Source: Choricystis sp. odSpoLacu1 (lineage: Eukaryota; Chlorophyta; Trebouxiophyceae). From it: 64,000 bases of DNA. A program made the translations under genes and the position numbers. The notes under the pieces are model-generated. The model was not told the DNA's origin and did not search any database. It worked only from the letters and a program-made list of their open reading frames with translations. The stretch covers positions 248,001 through 312,000 of the forward strand of contig OY253654.1 of assembly GCA_958009055.1 (NCBI GenBank). The letters run 5' to 3'. Of this stretch, positions 40,659 to 51,001 are shown one piece after another. Numbering within the stretch: position 1 is the stretch's first letter; each line of letters starts with the position of its first letter.

Positions 40659-43348
40659 TCAAGCCAGCGGCCCACAGCGCCGCGGCTCCCCCGTGACCAA
40701 CACGCCTGCCACCCTCCACCCGCCCTCCTTCCCACTCCCACCCCGCACCAGGGTGTACTCCGCCGCGTACGCGTTGTCGTAGGAGTGGCCGTCGGACCGC
40801 TTGCCGGTGCGGGCAAACAGGTCGCCCGCTTCACGCACGCGGGCGGACACGAGGGCAGCACCGCCGCCCCCCGCGCGCAGGCGGGACGCGTCCACCCTCT
40901 CCACGCGCACCGATTTGAGTTTGAATGACCAGAACCAGCCGGCGGCTTTGGCGGCGGCGGCGTCGCGCTCCACGGCGGCGCGCCACGGGTCGGCCGCCGC
41001 TGTGCGCAGGCGGGCCGTCGCGTGGCGCGGCCCCAGCGCGTCCGCCTTGGCCGCGTGCCACGCCAGGATGGCGGCTTCAGCCTCGCGGACAGAGGGGGGG
41101 GCAATGGCGCGGGCGGCGCGCCAGGAGGCGACGACGCGGTCGAGGGGAGACGCGCGGACGGGGGCGGGCGGGCGGGAGGTGGGAGAGGCAGTTGCTGCGG
41201 TGGCCGGCGCAGCGGCCACCGCAGCACGCACCGGGGCCAGGGCGCGGTGCGTGGTGGTGGTGGCCACAGGCGGCGTCGCCCCACGCGGCGCCAGCGCGGT
41301 GGCCGCCAGCGCGGCCAGCGCGGCCGCGCCGGCAGCCGCCTTGGCCAGGCCGCGCGGCGACGCCAGCAGGACGGCCTGCGGGGTGCGCGCGGCGCGGGGG
41401 GCGGCAGGCGCCACCACCACAGTCGGCGCCACCGCCGCAGACGCGGCGGGGGCGCCCGGCACGGCGGGCAGCACGAGCTGGGGCGGGGCGGGGGCGCGGC
41501 GTTGGAGGGTCGCGGCGCGCGCGACACCGCTGCGCGCCGCGCCGACTGCGGCAGCCACCGCGCCCCGCACGCCGCGGGGGCCACCCGCGGCAAGCGCATC
41601 CAGAGCCGCCGCCACCCGCCCATCATCAAAGTAGGGGGCCAGCCGGTTGGAGGGGGGGCGCTCCGCGGTGTCGCGGAAGGCGGGGAGGGCGGCATGAGCC
41701 AGCCACTCTTCAGCGAGGGCGACCAGCCCGGGCAGAGGGTCGCGCCCGCCCGCGGCCGCCGCCACGAACTCGACGTCGGCGGCGGCAGCCCGGGCGCGGG
41801 CGGAGGCGGCGCCGACGCCACCCGGGCGGGCGCGGGCGGTCGGGTCGGTTAAAGCAGCGGCTTCTGAGGCCAAGTGAGCAGCCGCGCCATCCACCTCCCC
41901 CAGCAGCAGCAGGGCCACCGCGCGCGGGGCGACGGAGGTGCCGTCCGCGGTGGCGGCCAGCAGGGACTCGCCCGCCGCGATCAGGGAGGGGCGGCGGTGG
42001 GTGAAGCCGGACACGATGTGGGCGGTGGCCGCCGCGTCGAGTGCGCCCGGAAAGAGCCAGGCAGGGCGCGCGGACGGCGGCGCCGCCGCCAACGCCCAGT
42101 CGGCGGCAGCCACCACTTCGTCCACTGTCATGCGGGCGAGGGCGGCTTTGACGTAGTCGGGGGACGGGGGGGTGGCGCCGGGTGCGGGCGGCGTGGTGGC
42201 GGCCGGCGCGCGGCGCAGCAGCCAGGCCACGTGGCGAGCAGCTGCTTTGCGCGCGGCCGCGTGGGCCGCGTCCAGGGGCAGCCCCAGCTGCTCCAGGGCA
42301 CACCTCGGCGCCAGGTCGGCCAACCCTGCGTCCACGTCGGCCGCCAGGCGGGGGGCGAGGGGGGTGGAGCCAGGGGCGTGGGCGAGCAGGGAGCGCGCGC
42401 GCGCGAGGTGAGCGCAGGCCACGGCAACAGGGTGATGCGCCGCCACGCCGTCGCCTCTGCCGCCCTCCAGGGCGTCTCCAGCCAGCGCGCAGTGGGCGTG
42501 GGCGGCGGCCAGGGCGACGTCGCGGGACGCGGCGGGGGGCAGGTCGCCCGCCGCGAGCGCGGTGGCAGCCGCGGCGACAACCACTCTCGCTTCCCCCACT
42601 TCGGCCAGCAGGGCCAAAGCGCCCGGCAGCAGGGGCACATCCACCGCCAACCCCACGGCGGCGGGGAGGGCGTCGCGCGGCGCCCCCGCACGCGCGGCCG
42701 CGCCGCGCGCGGCCCTCAGTTGCTGCACCGCCTCCCTCAGCAGCACGCCCCGCCCGTCCACCGCGCGGCGGGAGAAGCCGGGAGGGGGGGGGGAGGCGGC
42801 CAACTCTTCGTAGGCGGTGATGATAGCGGCGTCCTTGTAGTTGGTGCCGGTGAGGCCGAGGAGCTGGTGGGGTGGGGAGGGAGGGTCGAAAAACGAAAAA
42901 CAAAAAACAAAATCGGGCGGGGCGTCTGGCAGCGACGCGGCATGCGCTTTCCCTGTGCCCCAAAACTCGCCACTCCCTGCCTCGGCAACAAGCTGAGAGC
43001 TAGTCCTCGGCATCGATACGGGTCCGAGGGCGTGGCGTGGGCGGGCAGCGGGGCGGGAGTGCGAAACACAGACGGCGTCGAATTTCGAGCGCGAAACGAG
43101 ACCGCACGATGCCCGCGTCGCCGCGCGCGGCAAGGCCCCTGACTGCGCCCCAGTCGCCTCGCACAACTGCCACTGTGCACACCCCCACACCATCGCACCT
43201 GGGCGTAGTCGATCGGCAGCGACACGGGCGGCGCCGCATCGGCGCGCGCACGGAGGGTGACGCGGCGCGCGGACAGCGGGGCGGCGGTGGGCCTGGGGCG
43301 GCGGGGCGCCGGCGTGCGAGGCCGGGAGGACACCGGGGGGCGGTGCAT
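40659..43348 (-). CDS. ARC6: Plastid-division protein ARC6
   Basis: Exons 43348-43199 and 42863-40659 join in phase to 784 aa (Arabidopsis ARC6 is 801). A transit-peptide-like N terminus leads to PPVSLPIDYAQLLGLTGTNY, the J-like start of ARC6/Ftn2. Repeated helical domains follow (EELAASPPPPGFSRRAVDGR; LLREAVQQLRAA). A segment near residues 600-625 may be the transmembrane part. The C terminus is the DUF4101/IMS domain (AILAWHAAKADALGPRH; WFWSFKLKSVRVERVD; DNAYAAEYTLVRGG). ARC6 spans the inner plastid envelope, anchors FtsZ on the stromal side and recruits PDV2 in the intermembrane space. Confidence 0.93.
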
Positions 43349-43605
43349 GGTGTGTTTTGGGGGGAGGGGAGGGGAGGGGAGGGAGGGAGGAGATGGGCTT
43401 GATTTTCGAGTGTGCCCTTTTTTGTTTCGGCGGGCGACGACGCGTCTCCACCCTCTCTCCCCAAACCAAGGCGCCCACACACACACAAACACGGATCACG
43501 CACAAACAAGACGTTGCTCTCAATCAACATTAAATCAGGCTGCAGAATAAACAAAATCAGACAATATGGATACTGGGGGGGGCTGGGCCGACCTCTCTCC
43601 CCTCA

Positions 43606-44121
43606 TCACTCATCCATCGGCGTGCCATCATCCACGCCGCCTCCTCCTCCACCGCCACCATCGCCATCACTTTCTTCGCCATCAGGCGGCGGCGGTTGCG
43701 CGGCGAAGCGGGCGTGCAGGGCGGCCTCCCCTCGCAACCGCGCGGCGATGGTCGCCGCGTCTGTGAGCGGCGCGTACGGCACCAGGGCCAGGCCTGCTGG
43801 TTGGTTCGGTGTCGTGCCGACCCCACCCCACTCACTGCCGGACCGCACGTCGGGCGGGGGCGCAGAGGAGGACCGTCTGCGCTCGAGCGCGGGTGGCGGC
43901 GCGAGCGGGGGCGGCACTCCCGGACTGCCGCCCGCCGGCGGCGCCCAGGCGACGCCCAGCCACGCGGCTGGGGGCACGACCTGCCAGGTGGGCGGCGTCG
44001 CGGTGGACGGGCGGGCGCGTTTGATGGGAGGGGCGCTTGCCGGCGCGCCAGACGGGCCGGGGCCGCATGCGGCAGGTGATTCGTCCGCGTGGCGCTTGGA
44101 GGTGGTGCTGGGGCGCGACAT
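43606..44121 (-). CDS. Disordered, probably nuclear protein, unknown
   Basis: A single frame gives 171 aa from ATG 44121. It is Pro/Ser/Ala-rich with a possible nuclear localisation signal (PPIKRARPSTA) and a short conserved-looking stretch (WQVVPPAAWLGVAWAPPAGG; TIAARLRGEAALHARFA). It ends with an acidic, Gly-rich tail (GEESDGDGGGGG...). No domain is recognised. A longer N terminus is possible but runs into simple sequence. Confidence 0.5.
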   Translation of the reverse strand: MSRPSTTSKRHADESPAACGPGPSGAPASAPPIKRARPSTATPPTWQVVPPAAWLGVAWAPPAGGSPGVPPPLAPPPALERRRSSSAPPPDVRSGSEWGGVGTTPNQPAGLALVPYAPLTDAATIAARLRGEAALHARFAAQPPPPDGEESDGDGGGGGGGGVDDGTPMDE

Positions 44122-44409
44122 GGGGGTGCGATTGGGGTGCGCGGACGGCGCTCGGCCCCGAATCTCCGGGTGAGGAAAAATAGAGAATAGTGAGGGTCGT
44201 CGTACTACCGACGCTGCCCGGTGCAAAAAAAAAACGATGCAAAAAAAACGATGACAAAAAAACGACCCTCCCGCCTCTGCCCTGAGACCGCGGGCCGCCC
44301 CTGCGCGACGTGGAGGCGCCCCCTCTAGAGACTGCTGAAACACACTGCCTGCTGTTTTGGATGGAAAAAAAGTTTTGTTTGCACACAAGAGAAAAGCACC
44401 GCAGATGAG

Positions 44410-45319
44410 TCACGCCGCCGCAACCTTGGGCTTGGCCTCCGTGCCCTCCCTGAACCCATTCGAGAATCTGCGAGGCAGGTCCTTCATGTGGCGCATGCGG
44501 CCGGTGCCCGTCGTCTTGCGGCGGATCGCCTTGACGGACCAGTTGTCTGTGTGGGGAGGGAGAAAACAGGGTGTGAGCGTGCGTGTTGTGTGTGTGTGTG
44601 CTGTTTATGCGTGTTGTGCCAGCGCACTCTCTGCCCCCCCCCCCCCACCAACCACCACTCCAACCACTCACACTTGCGGATGCGCGCGGCCGGGTAGCCG
44701 CACGACGAACACGTCGACTTCTGGATGTGGTACGTGGTGCGCCCGCAGCGGCGGCACAGGGTGTGCGTCTTGTTGTGGCGCTTACCTGTGTGGGGTGGGA
44801 GGGGGAGGGAAGAGGGAAAGGGAGGGAGGGTGAGTGGGAGTGGGGGAGCGACGTGAGATCGAGGCGGCAGGCGGCAGCCTTTGTTTGGAGCGGCGGGCCC
44901 CCCGCGCTGGTCTGGCGGGGCGGCTCTCTCGCCCGCGCCCAGTGGGGCACCAGCACATCACGTTCAGCCGGGCGCCCTGGGAGAGTGAAGCGCCGGGAGC
45001 GAAGGCAGGCGCCCCGACGGCGACGCCCACACGCGGGCGATCGGCCGCCGCCGGGCGTGGCGGCGCCCACGCCCGCGCGCTAGACGCGCCTCGCCTCCAG
45101 CTCCCACTGCTCGCCCGCACACGCGCGCGCGTCCACAAGTTGAGCAGCCGAGGGTGCGCCGCAGTTTCAGCCCGGGCGCAGGGCGGGCAGCCCCTGCGCC
45201 CGAGGCCCGGCGTGCGCGGTCGATTTGCTCCCTTCCCGGCTGCGCCACCAGTGGCCACCGTAGGCGCTGCCGCCTCCACACGCACCGAAAGAGCCCGTGC
45301 CCTTGCCCTTTTTGCCCAT
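44410..45319 (-). CDS. RPL37: Cytosolic large-subunit ribosomal protein eL37
   Basis: Three exons (45319-45286, 44785-44672, 44546-44410) join in phase to 94 aa, the normal eL37 size. The sequence reads [20 protein letters not shown], then [20 protein letters not shown] (four-Cys zinc ribbon), [40 protein letters not shown] and a basic tail. The first intron is 500 nt, long for this window. The family start is usually MTKGTSSFGKR, so the [11 protein letters not shown] start is slightly variant. The gene is divergent from TSPO across 178 bp. Confidence 0.96.
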
Positions 45320-45497
45320 GGTTGGTGTGTGGTGGGGAGATTGTGGGGGTGGGACGACGAAAAAGGTCGAGAGGTGTGAGTCGAAGATCGAGCGCATCCA
45401 CCGTCGTCGTCGTCACTCACCCTCCCATTCGCCTGCTCACACCACCCGCGCCTAGCGAGCGCCCAGCCTCCCTGCACACACACAAAACAACCACAAC

Positions 45498-46162
45498 ATG
45501 CGCTTCAACTCCCCCTTCCCCACCGACGGCGCCGGCCTGCGGGCCCTGCTGCCCCCCGCCGACGCGACGCTGGCGTTGTCGGCCGCGCTCGTGTTTGGCG
45601 CGGGGCGCCTTGTGCCCCGCGCCGCATCCTCTGAGGAGACGTACAACGTGTGGTACCCCACGCTGAAGAAGCCGAGCTGGAACCCGCCCCGGTGAGTGGG
45701 GTTGGGAGGGAGGAGGAGGAACTTTGGGAGGCATGCAGCAGCACCCTCCGTCTCACCCTCTCCACACACCCCAACAGCTGGGCCTTCCCCGCCGTCTGGA
45801 TTCCTCTCAAGCTGCTCCAGTCGTGCGCTGTGGCACGCCTGCTGTCCCTGGCCCACGTGGAGCGGGCTGCCTCCCCCGGCGCGCTGCTGCCGTCGACGAC
45901 AACGACGACCGCTCTTGCCTCGTTCGTCGCCATGACCCTGCTCGGCAACCACTGGAACGCCGTCTTCTTTGGCAAGCGCCAGCTGCGCAAGTCGGTGAAA
46001 GTGATGGCCGCGTTCTGGCTGAGCTTGGCTGGATCGATCGCCACCGCTGCCGCTGCTGACCAGAACGCTGGCCTTTTGATTGCGCCAACGATTGTGTGGG
46101 TGTCAATCGCTGCCGCCCTCAACTACAGCATTGTGCAGCTGAACAAGGACAAATGGGAGTGA
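45498..46162 (+). CDS. TSPO: TSPO/MBR tryptophan-rich sensory protein
   Basis: Exons 45498-45691 and 45778-46162 join in phase to 192 aa. The diagnostic motif WYPTLKKPSWNPPRWAFPAV spans the splice, followed by WIPLKLLQSCAVARLL, LGNHWNAVFFGKRQLRKS and WVSIAAALNYSIVQLN. TSPO proteins are five-helix membrane proteins binding tetrapyrroles and sterols, in the outer mitochondrial membrane or, in plants, the secretory pathway. The N-terminal extension of about 40 residues is not organelle-diagnostic. Confidence 0.94.
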
Positions 46163-46298
46163 GTGAGAGAAAATGCGTTCGTTTTGGAAAGGGGAATCAA
46201 GCGGGTGTAGAAACACAAAAGGACGCACAAAGGCTCTTTGCTTTCCATCACACATCTCGCTTCTCTCTCTCATCACACACGCAACACCACTCACTCAC

Positions 46299-46982
46299 TC
46301 AATCAAACTTGCTGACACTCTCCTCGATCTCCTCGCTGGCGGCGGGGCCGACTGTGCCCACAGTCGCGGTGGGGCCACTGCTGCCTGGCCGCACGTAATA
46401 ACTCCACCCGGCCGCCATCCACACGGCGGAGACAGTCGCAATGATGCCTGGTTGAGCGGCCGACTTGGGGGACATGGTGCGAAAGATGAAGGCTTCGCCC
46501 GCAAAGAAAGCAAGTGCCGCGACAAACGAAAACAACGTCGCCCCATACACAGGTGCCACGCGCGGGTCGCGGGCGCAGGCCAGGCACAGGGCGCACGTGA
46601 CGGCGGTCCACACGGCAAAGGTGCGGCCGTAGAGGTCGTTGACTGTGTGAGGTGGTGGTGTGTGAGTGACAAACGCTTTCGCGTTGCGATCACCATCTTA
46701 CTGTTTTCCCTGTCCTTCTCAACTCACCCAAATCAGGCCTCAGATCAAACAGGTTGGTCTGCAGGCGGGACGGCAGGAAGTAGCCCAGGTAGACTGGGGA
46801 GGGGAAAGGGGAAAGGAGAGAGAGGGTCAGCGACCCGGACCGGCGCCCAAACGCATTCGGCGACTGTTTTCGCTCCCTCTCTACACACACTCCCTCTCTC
46901 CTCTCTCACCTGACAGTAGCCTCAGCAACGCCACAAATACAAGCCACCGCCTGAGCGCGGTGACCGAGGCGGGAGGGCGCAT
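46299..46982 (-). CDS. ERG28: ERG28-family ER protein
   Basis: Exons 46982-46910, 46793-46728 and 46642-46299 join in phase to 160 aa. The core matches the ERG28 family: LRRWLVFVALLRLLSVYLGY, then NDLYGRTFAVWTAVTCALCL, and VYGATLFSFVAALAFFAGEA followed by FIFRT. Four hydrophobic segments are seen. ERG28 is an ER scaffold that gathers the C-4 demethylation enzymes of sterol synthesis. The acidic tail (ASEEIEESVSKFD) is variable. Confidence 0.88.
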
Positions 46983-47249
46983 TTGGAGGAAGGGAAAGGG
47001 TTTTTTGCGGCGCGCGACGTCGAAACAAGAAAGCGCGGAGTTGGTGCGACCACGAGTGGTGATGCGAGCGTCACCAGCAGAGGGCGCGTGAGCAGATACT
47101 CACGTGCTCACAGCGGACTTGGGCGAAGAGAGGGAGAGAGTGAGAGTTCGCGTTGAGTGGTTTGCCCCCACGCCTGCAAATCAGTCGAAAAACAAACAAA
47201 AAAAACTGTTCGCCTGCACGAGAAAAAAACAATAACAACAGAAACCCTC

Positions 47250-49081
47250 TCACTTGTCCTCCTTCACCACCCACTCCGTCGGCTCCACCACGCCCGGCAA
47301 CGCGGCGTCCGACCACCCCGCGTCCAGCAGGGAGTGGCCGGAGCGGGAGCCCGCGGCCGCACGCCCGCGGTCGGCCTCGAGGTCGATGTGCCTGATGGAC
47401 GGCATGAAGTCCCGGATGGAGGCTTCCAGGCGGTCGACCTCGTGGCCCAGGGCGCCCACCATGGCGGCGCCGTAGGCGTCCAGGGCGGAGTCGAGGGGGT
47501 CGGAGGAAGAGGAAGGGAGGGAGGCGGGTGTTGTCGCCCCCACCTTCCCACTCTTCCTCTCGGCCGCCTCCACCGCCCGCCTCACCCGGTCCGCCACGGC
47601 GGGGGCGCCACCCAGCCTGTCCAGGGCGCGCGCCACGACGGCGCGCGCGTCAAACTCGATCTCGGCTTTGAAGCGGTACACCCCTGGCCCAATCTCCTCC
47701 GACTTGGCGTCAAACACGGCCGCCACGCACGGGTCGCGGGCGACGTGGGTCACCACGCGCTGCATGTCCACCGCGTTCATGGCGCGGCCCAACAGGAGGG
47801 CCCTGTTTTGAGAGATGAGGAAAGCGGCCGCGACGCCCAGGACGCCGCCGACAGCGACGGAGCCGAGCGCGTCCCACGCAGGGTTGCCAGTCACCGCGGT
47901 GGCGGCAGTGGCAGCGCCCGCCAGGGCGAGGCCGGCGACGGCGGCGCCGTCCTCCAGCATGACGGCGACGGAGGTGGGGTCTGAGCCGCGGGCGACGTAG
48001 GCTTTGAATGGGAGCCCCGCTGCAGCAGCCCCCGCAGAAACAGCGCGCACAGCAACATACAGGGAGTAGCCTTCGACCACCGCGGAGGCGGCGAGGACGG
48101 CGGCGGACACAGAGAGGTTGGTGGGGACGGTGGCCGCTGCGGTTGCCCCGCCCGACGCGCAGTCGATGAGGGTCGACACCCCGTGCCACACCGTCGCCCC
48201 CGCCCCCATGCAAAAGATGGCGACCGCGGACACGAGGGACCACACAAACTTGTCCTTCATGAATCCGTAGGGATGGGCGGCGGTGGGGGCGCGGCGGGAG
48301 CGGACCACGCCCACGCGCAGGAGGGCTTGGTTCACGGTGTCCACGATCGAGTGCACCGCCTCCGCCAGCATGGCGGCGGAGCCGGTGACGGCGTACGCCC
48401 CCAGCTTGGCGATGAAAATCGTGGCGTTGGCCGCGATGGCGACGGAGACGGTGTGGAGTTCGCGCGCGAGCGCGGCGCGGTCGGCGCGGTCCGCCGCCGC
48501 ATCGGCGGCGGCGGCAGCAGCGCCCAGGGGGAGAGGGCGGGTGGTGGTGGTGGCGTCGTCGTCATCGGCGCCCCCCCCGATGCGCAGGGGGCGGGGCAGG
48601 GAGGAGGAGCGGCCGTCGTCGGCGCGCAGGGTGGGGGGTGGGCCAGCCGCGGCGCGCGGGTGGCTGTGTGTGCGGGGGGTGAGGGGAGGGGAGGGGAGGT
48701 CAAAAAAAGGAGCGGTCAAACGCCAGAGGCTGTGTGGTGCCGACAACCACACGCACACGCCCAAACTCTCCCATCCCTCCCCACGCACCGCCTGTCAGGC
48801 GGCACCCCCGGCAGCGTGGCCGCCGCAAAGCCGCGGCGCCCGGTGTTTGGTCCGGCGACGCCGCCGCACCAGCCGCCCGCCGCCAGCGGGGCCGCGGGCG
48901 GGGGGGGCGCCCACCTCCACCCAGCCGTCGCCACCGCGGCCCGCGGCGCGACGACGGGCGGGGCGGCGGCGGCGGCGGGGCAGGGGAGGGGAGGGGCAGA
49001 CCGCAGCGCGAGCGACGCGACGCCGCGGCGGGCGGGCGCGGCGCGAGCGCCGGCGGCGCGGCAGGTCAGGCTGGTCAGCAT
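47250..49081 (-). CDS. ZnT9-like cation diffusion facilitator
   Basis: Exons 49081-48789 and 48663-47250 join in phase to 568 aa. A long Arg/Ala/Pro-rich N terminus without acids suggests mitochondrial or plastid targeting. The CDF domain begins at about residue 170: VAIANATIFIAKLGAYAVTG-like helix 1, then MLAEAVHSIVDTVNQALL with metal site HxxxD, HPYGFMKDKFVWSLVSAVAI and SVAVMLEDGAAVAGLALAG. The loop HPYGFMKDK and IFCMGAGATVWHG fit the SLC30A9/MTP7 branch. It would export Zn2+ from an organelle by proton antiport; the organelle is inferred. Confidence 0.88.
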
Positions 49082-49394
49082 GGAATTTTTTTTTTGTGTG
49101 TGTGTGTGGAGCGGTGGAGACGGGGAGCGTCTCTCCGCGGGTCAAGGTGTTGACCGCGCGCCCCCTCGCGCGAGCGTGTGATGGAGGGCCTGTGTCCTCT
49201 CCCCGCGCGCGCTTTCGGGCGCAGGCGTGTGGCAGCCCTTGTAGCACACACGCGGCAGGCGACACGCGGGGCCGGCGCGTGCGCGAGAGCGAGCAGAAAA
49301 GAAGAAGAAACACTGATGGGTGGAAAAAACACACTCTTCGACCGATTTTCGTTCGTCGTCGACACCCCCTGACGCCCACACAAACAACACCACC
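49082..49394. promoter_or_regulatory. Divergent promoter region of ZnT9-like and eIF4E genes
   Basis: This 313-bp spacer lies between two start codons. It contains a T9 run plus (GT)n near 49086-49107, and the sequence CAACACCACCATG directly before the eIF4E start, a good plant-like initiation context. No TATA box is evident. Confidence 0.5.
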
Positions 49395-50479
49395 ATGACC
49401 GACGCCCCCGCCGAGACCACTCACCCGCTGGAGCACAAGTGGACGCTGTGGTTTGACAACCCGCGCGGCCCGTCCAAGGGCAACTCGTGGGGGTGAGTGT
49501 GGAAAGGAGGCGGCGTGTCGGGTGGCTGCCTTGCTGGCGTCTGCTGCCCCTGCCCACGCATCTGCGCACGCATGTGCTCTGCGTCCTGCCAGCGCGCCCG
49601 TGGGAGGGACGGGGAGGGGTCGCAGCGCGGGCGCGTGTGCCCAGAGAGGCCGCGGCCCCGACCGCTCTCGACGGCTCTCTCGACATCCGCCCTCTCACTC
49701 ACGCCCTTCTCACCCTCCTCCTCCCTCCCCACCCCCACAGCGCGTCATTGCGGTCCGTTTACACGTTTGGCACCGTGGAAGACTTCTGGAAGTGAGTGTT
49801 GTTGGTTGGAGGGGCGAGGGAAAGGCGTCGAGGCCAGGGCGCGTTTTTCCCCCCCTCTACCCGCGCCCCGCGCGCTCGCCCGCCGCTGCTCGCTACCCCA
49901 GCACGCGCGTGAGCTCAGAACTGCTGCCACACGCAGTGGCAGCCCCGGATCGGGGGCCTGGATGCGTGGAGAAAGAGGGAGAGATGGGAAGGCAACACGC
50001 CTCCTCGATCCCCCCTCTTTGCACGCTCACTCACCCGCCCACCCTCAACCCACAGGCTCTACAACAATGTCAAGCCTCCGTCCTGGCTGGGCCACGGCTG
50101 CGACCTGCACTGCTTCAAGGAGGGTGTCGAGCCCAAGTGGGAGGACCCCACGTGCGAGGGCGGCGGCAAGTGGACCGTGTTTGTGCCAAAGGGTCCCTCC
50201 AAACAGCAACTCGACGCCGTGTGGCTCAACGCGCTGCTGGCGTGCATCGGGGAGCAGTTCACCGAGGGTGAGGAAATCTGTGGCGTCGTCGTGAGCGTGC
50301 GGACCAAGCAGGACCGCGTCGCGGTGTGGACGCGCGCTGCCTCTAATGAAGCTGCGCAGGTTTCTATCGGAAAACAATTGAAGGGCGTGCTTGATTTGGA
50401 CTCCGCCACGCGCATCGGGTACCTTTCGCACTCGGATTCAGCTCGCAGTAATAAGGCGAAGGACCGTTACATCGTGTGA
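49395..50479 (+). CDS. EIF4E: Translation initiation factor eIF4E
   Basis: Exons 49395-49492, 49741-49791 and 50056-50479 join in phase to 190 aa. Landmarks are HPLEHKWTLWFDNPRGPSKG, SLRSVYTFGTVEDFWKLYNN across splices, and EPKWEDPTCEGGGKWTVFVP with the cap-binding Trp-Glu pair. LDAVWLNALLACIGEQF, CGVVVSVRTKQDRVAVWTR and the late IGYLSHSDS follow. It binds the mRNA 5' cap and, through the dorsal Trp in EDFW, eIF4G. The short N terminus and overall form agree with canonical or iso-eIF4E. Confidence 0.96.
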
Positions 50480-51001
50480 CAGCGGGTGTTTGACAAACGG
50501 AAAGTGTTTTTTTTTATTTGGTGAAAAACGGTGGTGGTGGTGTGTCTTTTTGTGTTTTCCCCCTTTTTTTCATGGCTCTGTTACGCTTGCACCCCCAGAA
50601 CAACTCTCCCCATGCACGCCAGCCTTTGTCTGGCAAAACCAGAGGCGGGATTTTTTTGTGAAACATTGGTCTTTCATTTTTACACTTTTTGGGTCACAGG
50701 GGGAAAGCAAAGAAAGCAGACCCGCACACACGCACCGTCAAGTGTCAACTCCGACGACGCAGGGGAGCGACTCGCATTCAAAGGTTTTTGGTGGAAAATG
50801 GAGGGATCGATGTGTTTTTGGGGGACGACGAGGGCACGTCGAAAAAACAGAAAACAAAAAAGCACGACACCCATTTTTTTTCAACGCATACCCCCGACAA
50901 ACCTCCCCGCCGCACGCACACAAGAGGGCAGGGTGACGCAGAAGCAAGAGAGGCTTGTTAAAAAATGACAGTTTTCTCTTCCCTTCTCTCTCTCTCACAC
51001 A
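50480..51001. other. Convergent, relatively AT-rich spacer
   Basis: This 522-bp spacer sits between two stop codons (eIF4E plus; Ala-rich gene minus). It is noticeably more AT-rich than flanking genes, with several T and A runs. I see no RNA gene, repeat family or splice signals. Confidence 0.6.
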